Both the position numbers and the translations under genes were made by a program. A stretch of 64,000 bases of DNA from DATMXT01 sp963662765. Lineage in GTDB: Bacteria; Bacillota; Clostridia; Oscillospirales; Feifaniaceae. The stretch lies in NCBI GenBank assembly GCA_963662765.2, contig CAXXUP010000006.1, forward strand, positions 1 to 64,000, given 5' to 3'. The notes under the pieces are model-generated. The model saw nothing but the letters and a program-made list of their open reading frames with translations. It was not told where the DNA came from and did not search any database. Of this stretch, positions 51,318-60,021 are shown one piece after another (position 1 is the stretch's first letter; the number at the start of each line of letters is the position of its first letter).

Positions 51318-51351
51318 GGGTTTGACCTCCGATTTTTTACGTATCTGTGTA

Positions 51352-54300
51352 TTACCCGCCGATCAGGGCAACATTGCCGTCTCCGAGCAGTGCTTTCAGC
51401 TCGTTTTCGACATATTTTTCCTCCGCGATTCGAATGTTTAGCCGCACCATTGCGCCGGTGTCGCACAGCCGTGCATAGACCGGTGTCATGCCGTTAAAAA
51501 TCCGCATGACGCGCTCGGCCTGCGCAAGCTCCGGGCTGTCCTCGCCCGGCACCTTGAGGTAGAGGCCTGCCGGTGCGCTCTTTTTGGAGGACGGACAAGG
51601 CTGCTGCGGCTGTGTCAGCGGCTGCTGCGGCTGCCGACCGTCCGCGAGGAGCCAGACTTCGGATGGCACCAGCGTGATGTCCTCGTCCTCCTTGACCGAT
51701 ACCCGCCCACGGATGCCGATGACGGCGTCCTTCTTGAAGAGGTCGTCATATTTTTGCAAAACCGACGCGAAGACAATGCAGTCGATGGAGCCCGTCATGT
51801 CCTCAAGCGTGATAAAGGCCATTTGGGTATTCGATTTCGTCGTCTTGAGCCGCCGCGCCGTCACAACGCCCCCCGCCGTGACATACTGTCCGTCCTTGCA
51901 TAAGGCACCGACGGTACCGGCCTGCAGCACTTCCCGTATCGAGATGCCGCCGGTCGCCCGGATGGCGGGGGCATACTCCGAGAGCGGATGGCCTGAAAGG
52001 TAGAGGCCGGTTGCCTCCTTTTCGTAGGTGAGCAGATCCCGTAGCGCAAGTTCCGGCACATCCGGCCACCGGCGGGGCAGTGACGCCGTCGTCGCTCCGA
52101 ACAGGTTGAGCTGGCCCTCCACGTTGCTCTGGCGCGACCCTGCCGCCTCGTCCATTAAAAGCTCGTACATCTGCAGCATCTGGGCGCGGTTTGGCCCCAT
52201 CCCGTCGAATGCGCCGGCGCAGATCAGCGAAAAGACCGTTTTTTTATTGAGGTCCCGTCCTTCCATGCGCTCGATGAACTGACGCAGGTTCTCATAAGGA
52301 CCCTCCGCCTCCCGCTCGGCGATGACGGCCTCAATGACGTGGTAACCGATGTTTTTGATGGCGACGAGCCCAAACCGGATGGCGCCCGCCTCGACTGTAA
52401 AGCCGGTCTTACTGTGGTTGATGGAGGGCGGCAGCACCGTAAGCCCCATCTTGGTGGCTTCGCCGATGTACTCGGCCACCTTGTCGGTGGAGTCGAGTAC
52501 CGTTGTCAGCAGGGCCGCCATGAACTCGGCCGGGTAGTGAACCTTGAGGTAAGCCGTACGATAGGCCACAAGGGCGTAGGCCGCCGCGTGAGACTTGTTG
52601 AAGGCATAGCTGGCAAAGGACGCCATCTCGTCGAAGATGTCGCTTGCGACGCGTTCCGGTACGCCTCGGCGGATACAGCCCTCCGCCTCGACGGTGCCGT
52701 CGGGGGCCGTGATACCGTGGATGAAGTTTTTGCGCTCCTGCTCCATGACCGAGTGTTTTTTCTTGCTCATGGCCCGGCGCACAAGGTCGGCGCGCCCGAG
52801 CGAAAAGCCTCCTAGCTTGCGCACGATGGCCATGACCTGCTCCTGGTAGACGATGCAGCCGTAGGTCACGTCGAGAATGTCCTCGAGCAGCGGCGACTTG
52901 TAGGTGATGCGTTCCGGGTGGCGCTTGTTGTCGGTGTAGCGGGGGATGGAGTCCATCGGGCCCGGCCGAAAGAGGGAGATGGCGGCCACAATGTCCTCAA
53001 ACCCACGGGGCTCCATGCCGATGAGCACCTGCCGCATGCCGCCCGATTCAAGTTGGAATACACCGGCTGTGTCAGCCCGTGCAAGCATTTCGTAAACGGC
53101 GGGGTCATCGGGCGCCATGTTGTCCATCGCAAATCCTGGGGTATGGACCTGCACCATCTCCTCGGCCTTTTGGATGAGGGTCAGGGTGCGCAGCCCTAAA
53201 AAGTCCATTTTTAGGAGCCCAAGCTCCTCCAAGGTTCCCATCGGGTACTGGGTGACTAAAAGCTCGTCCGCTTTTTGCAGCGGGACGTAGCAGTCGACCG
53301 GGTCGCGGGTGATGATGATGCCGGCCGCGTGAATGGAGCTGTGCCGGGGCATGTCCTCAAGCCGACCAGCCATATCGACTAGCCGTGCGATGGTGGGATT
53401 TGCGGCGCAGGCCTCCCGCAGCGAAGGGCTGACCGAGAGCGCCTTTTCGAGCGTCATACCGGGATCGATTGGCACAAGTTTTGCCACCGTGTCGACCTCG
53501 CCGTAGGCAATGCCTAAGGCCCGACCTACGTCGCGGATAGCAGCCCTCGCCTTCATGGTTCCGAAGGTGACGATCTGGGCCACATGGTCCCTGCCGTACT
53601 TGCGGGAGACGTAGTCGATGACCTCGCCGCGGCGCTCATAGCAGAAGTCGATGTCGATATCCGGCATGCTGATACGCTCGGGGTTCAAAAACCGCTCGAA
53701 GATCAGGTTGTATTTTAAGGGGTCGATGTCGGTGATACCGAGGCAGTAGGAGACGACAGAGCCTGCCGCCGAACCGCGCCCCGGCCCCACGGCGATACTG
53801 TTACGCTTGGCGTAGGAGATGAAGTCCTCCACGATGAGAAAGTAGTCGGTAAAGCCCATGCTCTCAATGACTGCAAGTTCGAAGTCGAGCCGGCCGGCTG
53901 CCTCTTCGTTTCCGCCTGGCCACCGGCGGGCAAAGCCCGCCTGCGCTTTCTCTTTGAGCAGCGCCTCCGAGGTCACACCTTCCGGTACCTCAAAGCGGGG
54001 CAGGTGGTGGGCCCCGAACTGGAAGTCCAGATTGCACTTGTCCGCAATGACCAAGGTGTTTTCGATGGCGCCGCGGTAGCGGCCGAAGAGCGCCTCCATC
54101 TCGTCGCCGGACTTTAAGTAGAACTCGTCGGTCTCGAAGAACATGGCGGTCTCGTCGTCCACCGTCTTGCCCATCTGGACTGCCATCAGCACTTTCTGGG
54201 CTTCGGCGTCCTCACGGGCGATGTAGTGTGTGTCGTTTGTCGCGACAAGGGGGATATCAAGCTCCTCGGCGAGCTGTACGAGCTTGCCCAAAATCGCCCG

Positions 54301-54846
54301 CTGCTCGGGAAGGCCGTGGTCTTGCAGCTCGATATAGTAATCGTCTTTGAAAATCTCCTTGTAGTCCCTGGCGATGGCCTTCGCTCCCTCGTAGTCTCCC
54401 GAGAGCAGTGCCGATGGGACGTCGCCCGCCAGACATGCCGATAGGCATACAAGCCCTTCGGCATGCTCTTTGAGCACCGAGAGGTCGGTGCGGGGCTTGC
54501 CGTAGAAGCCTTCAGTGAAAGCGTCGCTGACGATCTTCATGAGGTTTTTGTAGCCGGTCTCGTTTTTGCACAGCAGCACAAGATGAGAGGCTTTGCCGTC
54601 CCGCTCGCGGGTCTTTTCAAGCCGGGACCGGGGGGCCGTGTAGACCTCGCAGCCGATGATCGGCTTTACGCCGGCATTTTTGCAGGCTTTGTAAAAGTCG
54701 ATGACGCCATACATCACGCCGTGGTCGGTGATGGCGAGAGCACGCTGCCCGGCATCGGCAGCGGCCTGCGGCAGCCGATCGATGCGGCAGGCACCGTCGA
54801 GCAGGCTATATTCGGAGTGGACGTGGAGATGGACAAATTGACGCAT
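51352..54846 (-). CDS. dnaE: DNA polymerase III subunit alpha DnaE
   Basis: 1164 residues: PHP domain (about 1-270, HVHSEYSLLDGA), polymerase core with catalytic aspartates 396, 398 and 400 in PDIDIDF, (HhH)2 region, and OB fold near 990-1080. A Gln/Pro-rich linker (GRQPQQPLTQPQQPCP) follows the OB fold. Length and domain order fit DnaE1/DnaE3 type; PolC is not in the window. ATG 54846 follows AAGGA. It lies 70 bases after whiA. Confidence 0.96.
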   Translation of the reverse strand: MRQFVHLHVHSEYSLLDGACRIDRLPQAAADAGQRALAITDHGVMYGVIDFYKACKNAGVKPIIGCEVYTAPRSRLEKTRERDGKASHLVLLCKNETGYKNLMKIVSDAFTEGFYGKPRTDLSVLKEHAEGLVCLSACLAGDVPSALLSGDYEGAKAIARDYKEIFKDDYYIELQDHGLPEQRAILGKLVQLAEELDIPLVATNDTHYIAREDAEAQKVLMAVQMGKTVDDETAMFFETDEFYLKSGDEMEALFGRYRGAIENTLVIADKCNLDFQFGAHHLPRFEVPEGVTSEALLKEKAQAGFARRWPGGNEEAAGRLDFELAVIESMGFTDYFLIVEDFISYAKRNSIAVGPGRGSAAGSVVSYCLGITDIDPLKYNLIFERFLNPERISMPDIDIDFCYERRGEVIDYVSRKYGRDHVAQIVTFGTMKARAAIRDVGRALGIAYGEVDTVAKLVPIDPGMTLEKALSVSPSLREACAANPTIARLVDMAGRLEDMPRHSSIHAAGIIITRDPVDCYVPLQKADELLVTQYPMGTLEELGLLKMDFLGLRTLTLIQKAEEMVQVHTPGFAMDNMAPDDPAVYEMLARADTAGVFQLESGGMRQVLIGMEPRGFEDIVAAISLFRPGPMDSIPRYTDNKRHPERITYKSPLLEDILDVTYGCIVYQEQVMAIVRKLGGFSLGRADLVRRAMSKKKHSVMEQERKNFIHGITAPDGTVEAEGCIRRGVPERVASDIFDEMASFASYAFNKSHAAAYALVAYRTAYLKVHYPAEFMAALLTTVLDSTDKVAEYIGEATKMGLTVLPPSINHSKTGFTVEAGAIRFGLVAIKNIGYHVIEAVIAEREAEGPYENLRQFIERMEGRDLNKKTVFSLICAGAFDGMGPNRAQMLQMYELLMDEAAGSRQSNVEGQLNLFGATTASLPRRWPDVPELALRDLLTYEKEATGLYLSGHPLSEYAPAIRATGGISIREVLQAGTVGALCKDGQYVTAGGVVTARRLKTTKSNTQMAFITLEDMTGSIDCIVFASVLQKYDDLFKKDAVIGIRGRVSVKEDEDITLVPSEVWLLADGRQPQQPLTQPQQPCPSSKKSAPAGLYLKVPGEDSPELAQAERVMRIFNGMTPVYARLCDTGAMVRLNIRIAEEKYVENELKALLGDGNVALIGG

Positions 54847-54916
54847 GGTTTATTTCCTTTTCTATGGTTGAGTGAAATGCTTTCGGTACGGCATGCCGTT
54901 CCGACGGTATGCACAC

Positions 54917-55795
54917 TTATTCCGACGGCGGCTCCGCCAGCTCCCGCAGTCTTGAGAGCCTGCGGTTGACGGTCGAGCGGGGCAGCCTTGCAAGTTCGGC
55001 TAGATACGCAAGCGTCGCGTCGGGGTTTTGTTCCCGCAGCAGGGCGATCTCGCGAAGCTCGTCAGACAAAAAATCAAAGGCGTCCGTCTGCCGCAGTTTT
55101 GTGATGGCATCAACTTGCGAAAGGGCTGCCGTCAGTGACTTTTGGATGTTGGCGGTATCGGTGTTCATCTGCCGGTTGACATTGTTGGTGACCACCCGCC
55201 GGCTTCTGGCCTTTGCGATCTCCTCACCTGACCGGGGAGCCCCCATCAGCGTGAGCAGTCGCTCCACCGCATCGCCGCTCTTGAAATAGATGACCCGGTT
55301 GCCGCGGCGGTTTGACACCGAGGGCGAGAACCCGCGCTCCCGCAAAAGCGACGCAAGGTCGTCGGACAGCCGCTTGTGGCGGGTGACAAATTCCAACCGA
55401 TAGCCCTTTTCAGGACTGGTGATGTACCCGGATGCCAAAAACAGTCCCCGCAAAAAGGCGGCCGGACAGCACTCCTCTTCAAGGTTGGCGCGGCTGAGTC
55501 GTCTCGCCAGGGCACCGGGGTCGACATAGAAAAAGTCCAGCACCCGTCTGGCATCCTCTGCCACCTCGGCGGCATATCCGGCGCCTGAGGCTGACACCTC
55601 GACCGGCGCCCGGCAGAGTCCATCCAAAAGTCTAGCAAAGCGGGTGGCGGAGTCGATGCTTTCGGTCACAAGGCGGATCCGGTCGGCCGAAATATCACCG
55701 CCGAGCAGCATGCCGTACCCCTCGGCACGCATGCAGCAGGGGGAGGAGAGGGGGAATTCCGCAAGTTCCCGCCGCACATTTGCCGCAAAGGACAA
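54917..55795 (-). CDS. whiA: DNA-binding protein WhiA
   Basis: 292 residues: degenerate LAGLIDADG homing-endonuclease-like N-domain (about 1-190, FLRGLFLASGYITSPEKGYRLEF) and C-terminal helix-turn-helix (about 205-290) with LAELARLPRSTVNRRLSRL. In Firmicutes it affects division, chromosome segregation and sporulation. The start is TTG 55795 after GGAGG. It directly follows rapZ by 13 bases; the yvcK/glmR gene usually between them is absent. Confidence 0.94.
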   Translation of the reverse strand: MSFAANVRRELAEFPLSSPCCMRAEGYGMLLGGDISADRIRLVTESIDSATRFARLLDGLCRAPVEVSASGAGYAAEVAEDARRVLDFFYVDPGALARRLSRANLEEECCPAAFLRGLFLASGYITSPEKGYRLEFVTRHKRLSDDLASLLRERGFSPSVSNRRGNRVIYFKSGDAVERLLTLMGAPRSGEEIAKARSRRVVTNNVNRQMNTDTANIQKSLTAALSQVDAITKLRQTDAFDFLSDELREIALLREQNPDATLAYLAELARLPRSTVNRRLSRLRELAEPPSE

Positions 55796-55808
55796 AGGGA
55801 TCGCCTCC

Positions 55809-56663
55809 TTATATCAGGATATCCCGGTGACAGACTGAGCAGTACATCAGATGGTCGTTGATATGTTCCGCGACCCGCTCCGCGATGGCGACCGAGCGGT
55901 GGTGACCGCCGGTGCAGCCGATGGCCACCTCGAGCTGGGCTCGTCCCTCGGCGACGTAGCAGGGGATCATAAAGGCCAAAAGGTCGATGAGCCGCGCCGT
56001 GAAGGCTCTGGCCATCGGGTCGGAAAAGACGAAATCCCGCACTAAGGGGTCCTTGCCGGTCAAGTCGCGCAGCGAATCGAGGTAATAGGGATTTTTAAAG
56101 CAGCGCACGTCAAAGACCATATCGGCATCGGGTGGTAGCCCGTTTTTGAAGCCGAAGGACATGATGTTGATGGCGAGTGCGTTGCGCCTCCCCCCCACAA
56201 AGATTTCCTCGAGGTGGCTTTTCAGTTCCCGCGGGTTGTAGACCGAGGTGTCGATGACCCAGTAGGCCGCTTTGCGTAAGGGGGCCAAAAGCTCCCGCTC
56301 ATAGTCGATGGCGGCTAAGAGCTGGCCATCGCAGACGTCGAGAAAGGGATGCTTACGCCGCGTCTCTTTGAACCGCTTGACCAACACACTGTTGTTTGCG
56401 TCCAAAAAGACCAGCCGCAGCTTGAGACCGCTGCGGCCCAAATCCAGCACATTTTCGACAAAATTCTCGAACTTGTCGGCCGTCCGCCCGTCCATGACAA
56501 GGGCGGCTTTGGACACCTTGCCGGAGGCCTGCGCTAACTCCACAAATCGGGGGACAAGCGATGGAGGGATGTTGTCGAGGCAGAAGTAGCCGATATCCTC
56601 CAAGGCGTTTACTGCGAGGCTCTTACCGGCCCCCGACATACCGGTGATAATCAGCGTCTCCAT
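55809..56663 (-). CDS. rapZ: RapZ/YvcJ family nucleotide-binding adapter
   Basis: 284 residues. Walker A GMSGAGKSLAV at the N-terminus and the C-terminal block AIGCTGGHHRSVAIAERVAEHI. Enterobacterial RapZ steers GlmZ sRNA decay in response to glucosamine-6-phosphate; in Firmicutes (YvcJ) a role in competence and nucleotide signalling is known but less clear. One-base overlap with murB upstream. Confidence 0.93.
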   Translation of the reverse strand: METLIITGMSGAGKSLAVNALEDIGYFCLDNIPPSLVPRFVELAQASGKVSKAALVMDGRTADKFENFVENVLDLGRSGLKLRLVFLDANNSVLVKRFKETRRKHPFLDVCDGQLLAAIDYERELLAPLRKAAYWVIDTSVYNPRELKSHLEEIFVGGRRNALAINIMSFGFKNGLPPDADMVFDVRCFKNPYYLDSLRDLTGKDPLVRDFVFSDPMARAFTARLIDLLAFMIPCYVAEGRAQLEVAIGCTGGHHRSVAIAERVAEHINDHLMYCSVCHRDILI

Positions 56664-57544
56664 TAAAAACCCACCATTCTTATCTCCGGCTCAAGCCGGA
56701 CACCGAACTTTTCAAATACCGCCCCTGTCACTTGCGCCATCAGGGCTCTTACGTCGGCCGCCGTTGCGGCACCGAGATTAATGATAAATCCGGCATGCTT
56801 TTCACTGACGGCGGCGTCCCCGACCCGAAGTCCGCGCAGTCCAGCCGCGTCGATGAGGCGGGCGGCATAGTCGCCGGCCGGCCGTTTGAAGGCGCTTCCG
56901 GCCGAAGGATAGGTGAGCGGCTGCTTCTCGCGGCGGCGCCGCGCCAGCTCTTCCATTTCGGCCGAGATGTCAGCGGGAGAGGCGTACTGGAGTGAAAAAG
57001 AGGCCCAGAGCACCGTTTCACCCCGGTCCATGAGGGCCGTGTGGCGGTAGGACATCGCAAGACCCACGGCGTCTGCCTCGTATTCATGCAAATTCTGGTC
57101 AAGCACCCGTGCGCGAAGGAGTACGCCCGAGAGCTCACCGCCGTAAGCGCCGGCGTTCATGTAAATGCCGCCCCCGACAGTACCCGGGATGCCGGCTGCA
57201 AATTCCAGCCCCGAGAGCCCCGCGCCCGCCGCTACGGCGGCGACGGCCGCTAGCGTCGCTCCGGCTTCGGCGGTGATGACTTGGCCCGTTACTGTGATGT
57301 TTGAGCAGTATGGCCGCATGGCGACAACCGTGCCGGAAAAGCCGACGTCTGCCACCAGCAAGTTGGAGCCGCTACCGAGCACCAGCACCGGCATCTCCCG
57401 CTCCCTTGCCGCCCTCAGCAGCGGTGCCACGAGGGAGAGCTCCCTCGGAGCGGCGACAGTCGCCGCAGGCCCACCGATGCGGAAAGTTGTCAGTTCCGAC
57501 ATGGGGACCATGGTGTGAAGTTCGGCGTAGTCTGGAAGGCTCAT
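56663..57544 (-). CDS. murB: UDP-N-acetylenolpyruvoylglucosamine reductase MurB
   Basis: 293 residues. FAD-binding FRIGGPAA and LGSGSNLLVAD; catalytic Ser region AGSAFKRPAGDYAARLID; C-terminal Glu in LEPEIRMVG. It reduces the MurA product to UDP-MurNAc, so both first steps of wall precursor synthesis are encoded in this window, about 45 kb apart. It overlaps hprK by four bases. Confidence 0.96.
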   Translation of the reverse strand: MSLPDYAELHTMVPMSELTTFRIGGPAATVAAPRELSLVAPLLRAAREREMPVLVLGSGSNLLVADVGFSGTVVAMRPYCSNITVTGQVITAEAGATLAAVAAVAAGAGLSGLEFAAGIPGTVGGGIYMNAGAYGGELSGVLLRARVLDQNLHEYEADAVGLAMSYRHTALMDRGETVLWASFSLQYASPADISAEMEELARRRREKQPLTYPSAGSAFKRPAGDYAARLIDAAGLRGLRVGDAAVSEKHAGFIINLGAATAADVRALMAQVTGAVFEKFGVRLEPEIRMVGF

Positions 57545-58545
57545 AAAGCCCTCCCGGGGAAGGTGTTGTCGGGTGAAAAATGAGGGTTGGACGGTAGGTA
57601 TACCGTGTCCCGCTCGTCCATGTCCTGGTTCATATCGCGCATGATGCGGCGGTTTAAGGCTTCGGCCGAGTTGTAGCCCATCATCTTCATTCGGCTGTTC
57701 ATGGCCGCCACCTCGATGATGGTGGCTAAGGTCCTGCCGGGGCGCACCGGCACTGTGATGGTCGGCACCTGAATGCCTAAGAGCTCCTCGTACTGGTCGT
57801 CAAGTCCGAGCCGGTCGTAGTGCTTCTCCTGATTCCAGGCCTCCAGTCGCGCGATGAGCAGCACATTTTCATAAATTTTTACGGCGCTCATGCCGAATAG
57901 TCTGCGGACGTCAATGATGCCGATCCCGCGCAGTTCCATGAAATGGCGGGTCGAGGGCGGAGCTGTGCCCACCAACCGCCCGTCCGGCAACTTTTTGATC
58001 TCGACGGCATCGTCGGCCACCAGACGGTGGCCGCGTTTGATGAGCTCGACCGCCGTCTCGCTTTTGCCGATGCCGCTCTCACCCAGCATCAAGACACCCC
58101 AGCCGTAGACCTCCATGAGCACGCCGTGCACCGTCGTGCGGGAGGCGAGCTCGGTGGAGAGATATTCGAACATTTTGGCCGTAAGGTTCGTGGTGCTGTC
58201 GTAGGAGCGCAGCAGCGGCACTTCGTTTTCCCGCACGGCCCGCATGATTTCCTCAGGCGGAGTTACGCCGCGGGCAAAGATGACGGCCGGCGGGCGCCGC
58301 GCCATGACCCTGGCCACCGTGTCGTATCGCTTTTCCGAGGTAAACCGCTCGAGAAAGGAAATTTCGGTGCGGCCCATGAGCAAAATTCGATCGTTGTCAA
58401 AAAAGTCCAGATAGCCGGCTAAGGCAAGTCCGGGGCGGTTGAGGTCGGCTCTGGTCACCCGGAGATCGTTGGCGTTTTCCGGCAGGTAAAGCGTCTCCAG
58501 ACTAAACTTATCAATGATTTCTTTTAGAGCGATGCTGTATTCCAC
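57541..58545 (-). CDS. hprK: HPr kinase/phosphorylase HprK
   Basis: 334 residues. Walker A GESGIGKSETAVELIKRGH followed by VADDAVEI, and the K3/second motif region around TVPVRPGRTLATIIEVAAMN. It phosphorylates Ser-46 of HPr and thereby drives carbon catabolite control. The start is GTG 58545 after GGAGG. It leads a run that ends with pfkA. The C-terminus (SNPHFSPDNTFPGRAL) is a little longer than typical. Confidence 0.95.
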   Translation of the reverse strand: MEYSIALKEIIDKFSLETLYLPENANDLRVTRADLNRPGLALAGYLDFFDNDRILLMGRTEISFLERFTSEKRYDTVARVMARRPPAVIFARGVTPPEEIMRAVRENEVPLLRSYDSTTNLTAKMFEYLSTELASRTTVHGVLMEVYGWGVLMLGESGIGKSETAVELIKRGHRLVADDAVEIKKLPDGRLVGTAPPSTRHFMELRGIGIIDVRRLFGMSAVKIYENVLLIARLEAWNQEKHYDRLGLDDQYEELLGIQVPTITVPVRPGRTLATIIEVAAMNSRMKMMGYNSAEALNRRIMRDMNQDMDERDTVYLPSNPHFSPDNTFPGRAL

Positions 58546-58568
58546 GAAATTCCCACCTCCATGGATGT

Positions 58569-58597
58569 ATTATATACGAAGTGTGGGAGCGCAACAA
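58569..58597 (-). promoter_or_regulatory. Promoter of the hprK run
   Basis: Minus strand TTGTTG (58597-58592), 17-base spacer, TATAAT (58574-58569). It is divergent from the rpmB promoter 20 bases away. Confidence 0.65.
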
Positions 58598-58617
58598 TAC
58601 AAAATGTAAAAAAACAC

Positions 58618-58647
58618 TTGATTTTATCTATGAACGTGTGGTAAAAT
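58618..58647 (+). promoter_or_regulatory. rpmB promoter
   Basis: TTGATT (58618-58623), 18-base spacer, TGG-TAAAAT with -10 at 58642-58647. Confidence 0.62.
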
Positions 58648-58687
58648 GACCATTGCTGATTGAGAACCCGTGACAGGAGGGAAGAAA

Positions 58688-58876
58688 ATGGCTAAGTGTG
58701 ATATTTGCGGTAAGGGCGTATCCTTCGGAATTAAGGTTTCGCACTCTCACCGCCGCTCCAATAGGACTTGGAAGCCCAATGTGAAGCGCGTTAAGGCAGT
58801 CGTTGGCGGCGGCAACAAGTACATTAACGTGTGCACACGTTGCCTGCGTTCCGGCAAGGTGACAAGAGCTGTCTGA
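58688..58876 (+). CDS. rpmB: 50S ribosomal protein L28 (zinc-binding form)
   Basis: 62 residues from ATG 58688 after AGGAGGG. MAKCDICGKG and CTRCLRSGKV give two CxxC knuckles, the zinc-binding form of L28. SHSHRRSNRTWKPN is typical. Monocistronic: its own promoter and a terminator follow. Confidence 0.97.
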   Translation: MAKCDICGKGVSFGIKVSHSHRRSNRTWKPNVKRVKAVVGGGNKYINVCTRCLRSGKVTRAV

Positions 58877-58888
58877 CAAAAAATGATG

Positions 58889-58916
58889 CCGTCCTTTGGG
58901 GCGGCTGATTTTTTTA
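58889..58916 (+). terminator. Terminator after rpmB
   Basis: GCCGTCC / GGGCGGC (one G-U pair), four-base loop, TGATTTTTTT. The AGGAGG of the next gene starts at the end of the T-run. Confidence 0.75.
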
Positions 58917-58926
58917 GGAGGATTGT

Positions 58927-59832
58927 GTGCGGCAGATACAGGCGGGCGAAAAGCTACAGTATATCTCCCTCGTCCTGCTTCAGACAGCGCTCTGGGGCGT
59001 CGGAAACCCGCTGATCAAAATTGCGCAGCGCTCCGTTACCCCGATGTGGTGCCTTGCACTGCGGTTTATTTTGGCGTCGGTGATTTTCATCATTTTTGCG
59101 CATAATAAAATAATCGAAGGATACGACAAGGCGTCGCTTTTTCCGTGCCTTGTCATATCGCTGTGCACGGCCGGAGCCTTCATTGTTTGCAATCTGTCGC
59201 TGATTTGGACCTCTGCGACAAAAGCTGGATTTTTGATGTCGCTGGCCCTTGTTTTCACGCCTTTTTTTGCTTGGCCGGTGCTCGGAGAGCGGGTCGGCCG
59301 CAAAAATCTGATCGCCATTGCCGTCGTCACCGCAGGGATGTATTTGCTCTGTGGAGGAGCCTTCGGCTTCGGAGTGGGTGAGGCGCTTGCCCTTTTGGGC
59401 TCGGCCCTCATTGCGCTGTCGGTCGTGCTGACGGCAAAACACCTGCCCTCTGTAGGCCCTTTGACCATCGCCGCCATTCAGACCTTTGTTTCGGCAGGCT
59501 TTTGCCTAACAGGAGCCCTCCTTTTCGAACCGCTGCCAAAGAACATCGCCCCAGAAGGTTTTGCCGTAGTAGTTTATCTCGCGGTTTTTTGCACTTGTAT
59601 TGCTTGGAGCATCCAGAATTTTGCGCTGGAAAAACTCTCTTCCGTACTCGTCTCGCTGCTTTTTTGTGCCGAACCGCTTTTTACGGTTCTCGCCTCCCGG
59701 CTGTTGCTCGGCGAGCACCTGACGGCCACGGGCTTTGTCGGTGGGGCCTTGATTATGGCAGGTCTAGGCTATGCGGCAGGTAACTTGGAAAAATCTTCTG
59801 AAAAAGAAGAAAAAATTCCAACGCGGCCATAA
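58927..59832 (+). CDS. EamA/DMT family transporter
   Basis: 301 residues with ten predicted membrane helices in two EamA repeats (about 12-145 and 155-288). WGVGNPLIKIAQRSV in the first and ERLL-type GEHLTATGFVGGALIMAG in the second are typical of drug/metabolite exporters. The substrate is unknown. It starts at GTG 58927 after AGGAGG. No clear terminator follows; 190 AT-rich bases separate it from spoIVB. Confidence 0.88.
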   Translation: MRQIQAGEKLQYISLVLLQTALWGVGNPLIKIAQRSVTPMWCLALRFILASVIFIIFAHNKIIEGYDKASLFPCLVISLCTAGAFIVCNLSLIWTSATKAGFLMSLALVFTPFFAWPVLGERVGRKNLIAIAVVTAGMYLLCGGAFGFGVGEALALLGSALIALSVVLTAKHLPSVGPLTIAAIQTFVSAGFCLTGALLFEPLPKNIAPEGFAVVVYLAVFCTCIAWSIQNFALEKLSSVLVSLLFCAEPLFTVLASRLLLGEHLTATGFVGGALIMAGLGYAAGNLEKSSEKEEKIPTRP

Positions 59833-59979
59833 GATTGCTTTTTTACCAAAAAACGTCGATAATCAGAAATATTAAAAGGATTTTGTCAAAAAGTCTTTTG
59901 TTATTAATAGAATGTGCTCGAAACATAAAAACAATCATACAGATATTGTCGTTCAAGGCAAAAAGTCAACATAATATTA

Positions 59980-60012
59980 CTCCCCGCATGCGGTAAAACT
60001 GTATGCGGGGAG
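59980..60012 (+). promoter_or_regulatory. Hairpin sequestering the spoIVB ribosome binding site
   Basis: CTCCCCGCAT (59980-59989) pairs perfectly with ATGCGGGGAG (60003-60012); the right arm contains most of the GGGGAGGG Shine-Dalgarno of the TTG start at 60022. Confidence 0.55.
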
Positions 60013-60021
60013 GGATTTATT

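Noticed and set aside
59910..59976. Sigma-G-like promoter for spoIVB (GAATG and CATACAG/CATAATA)
   Set aside because: No combination has the required 17-18 base spacing.
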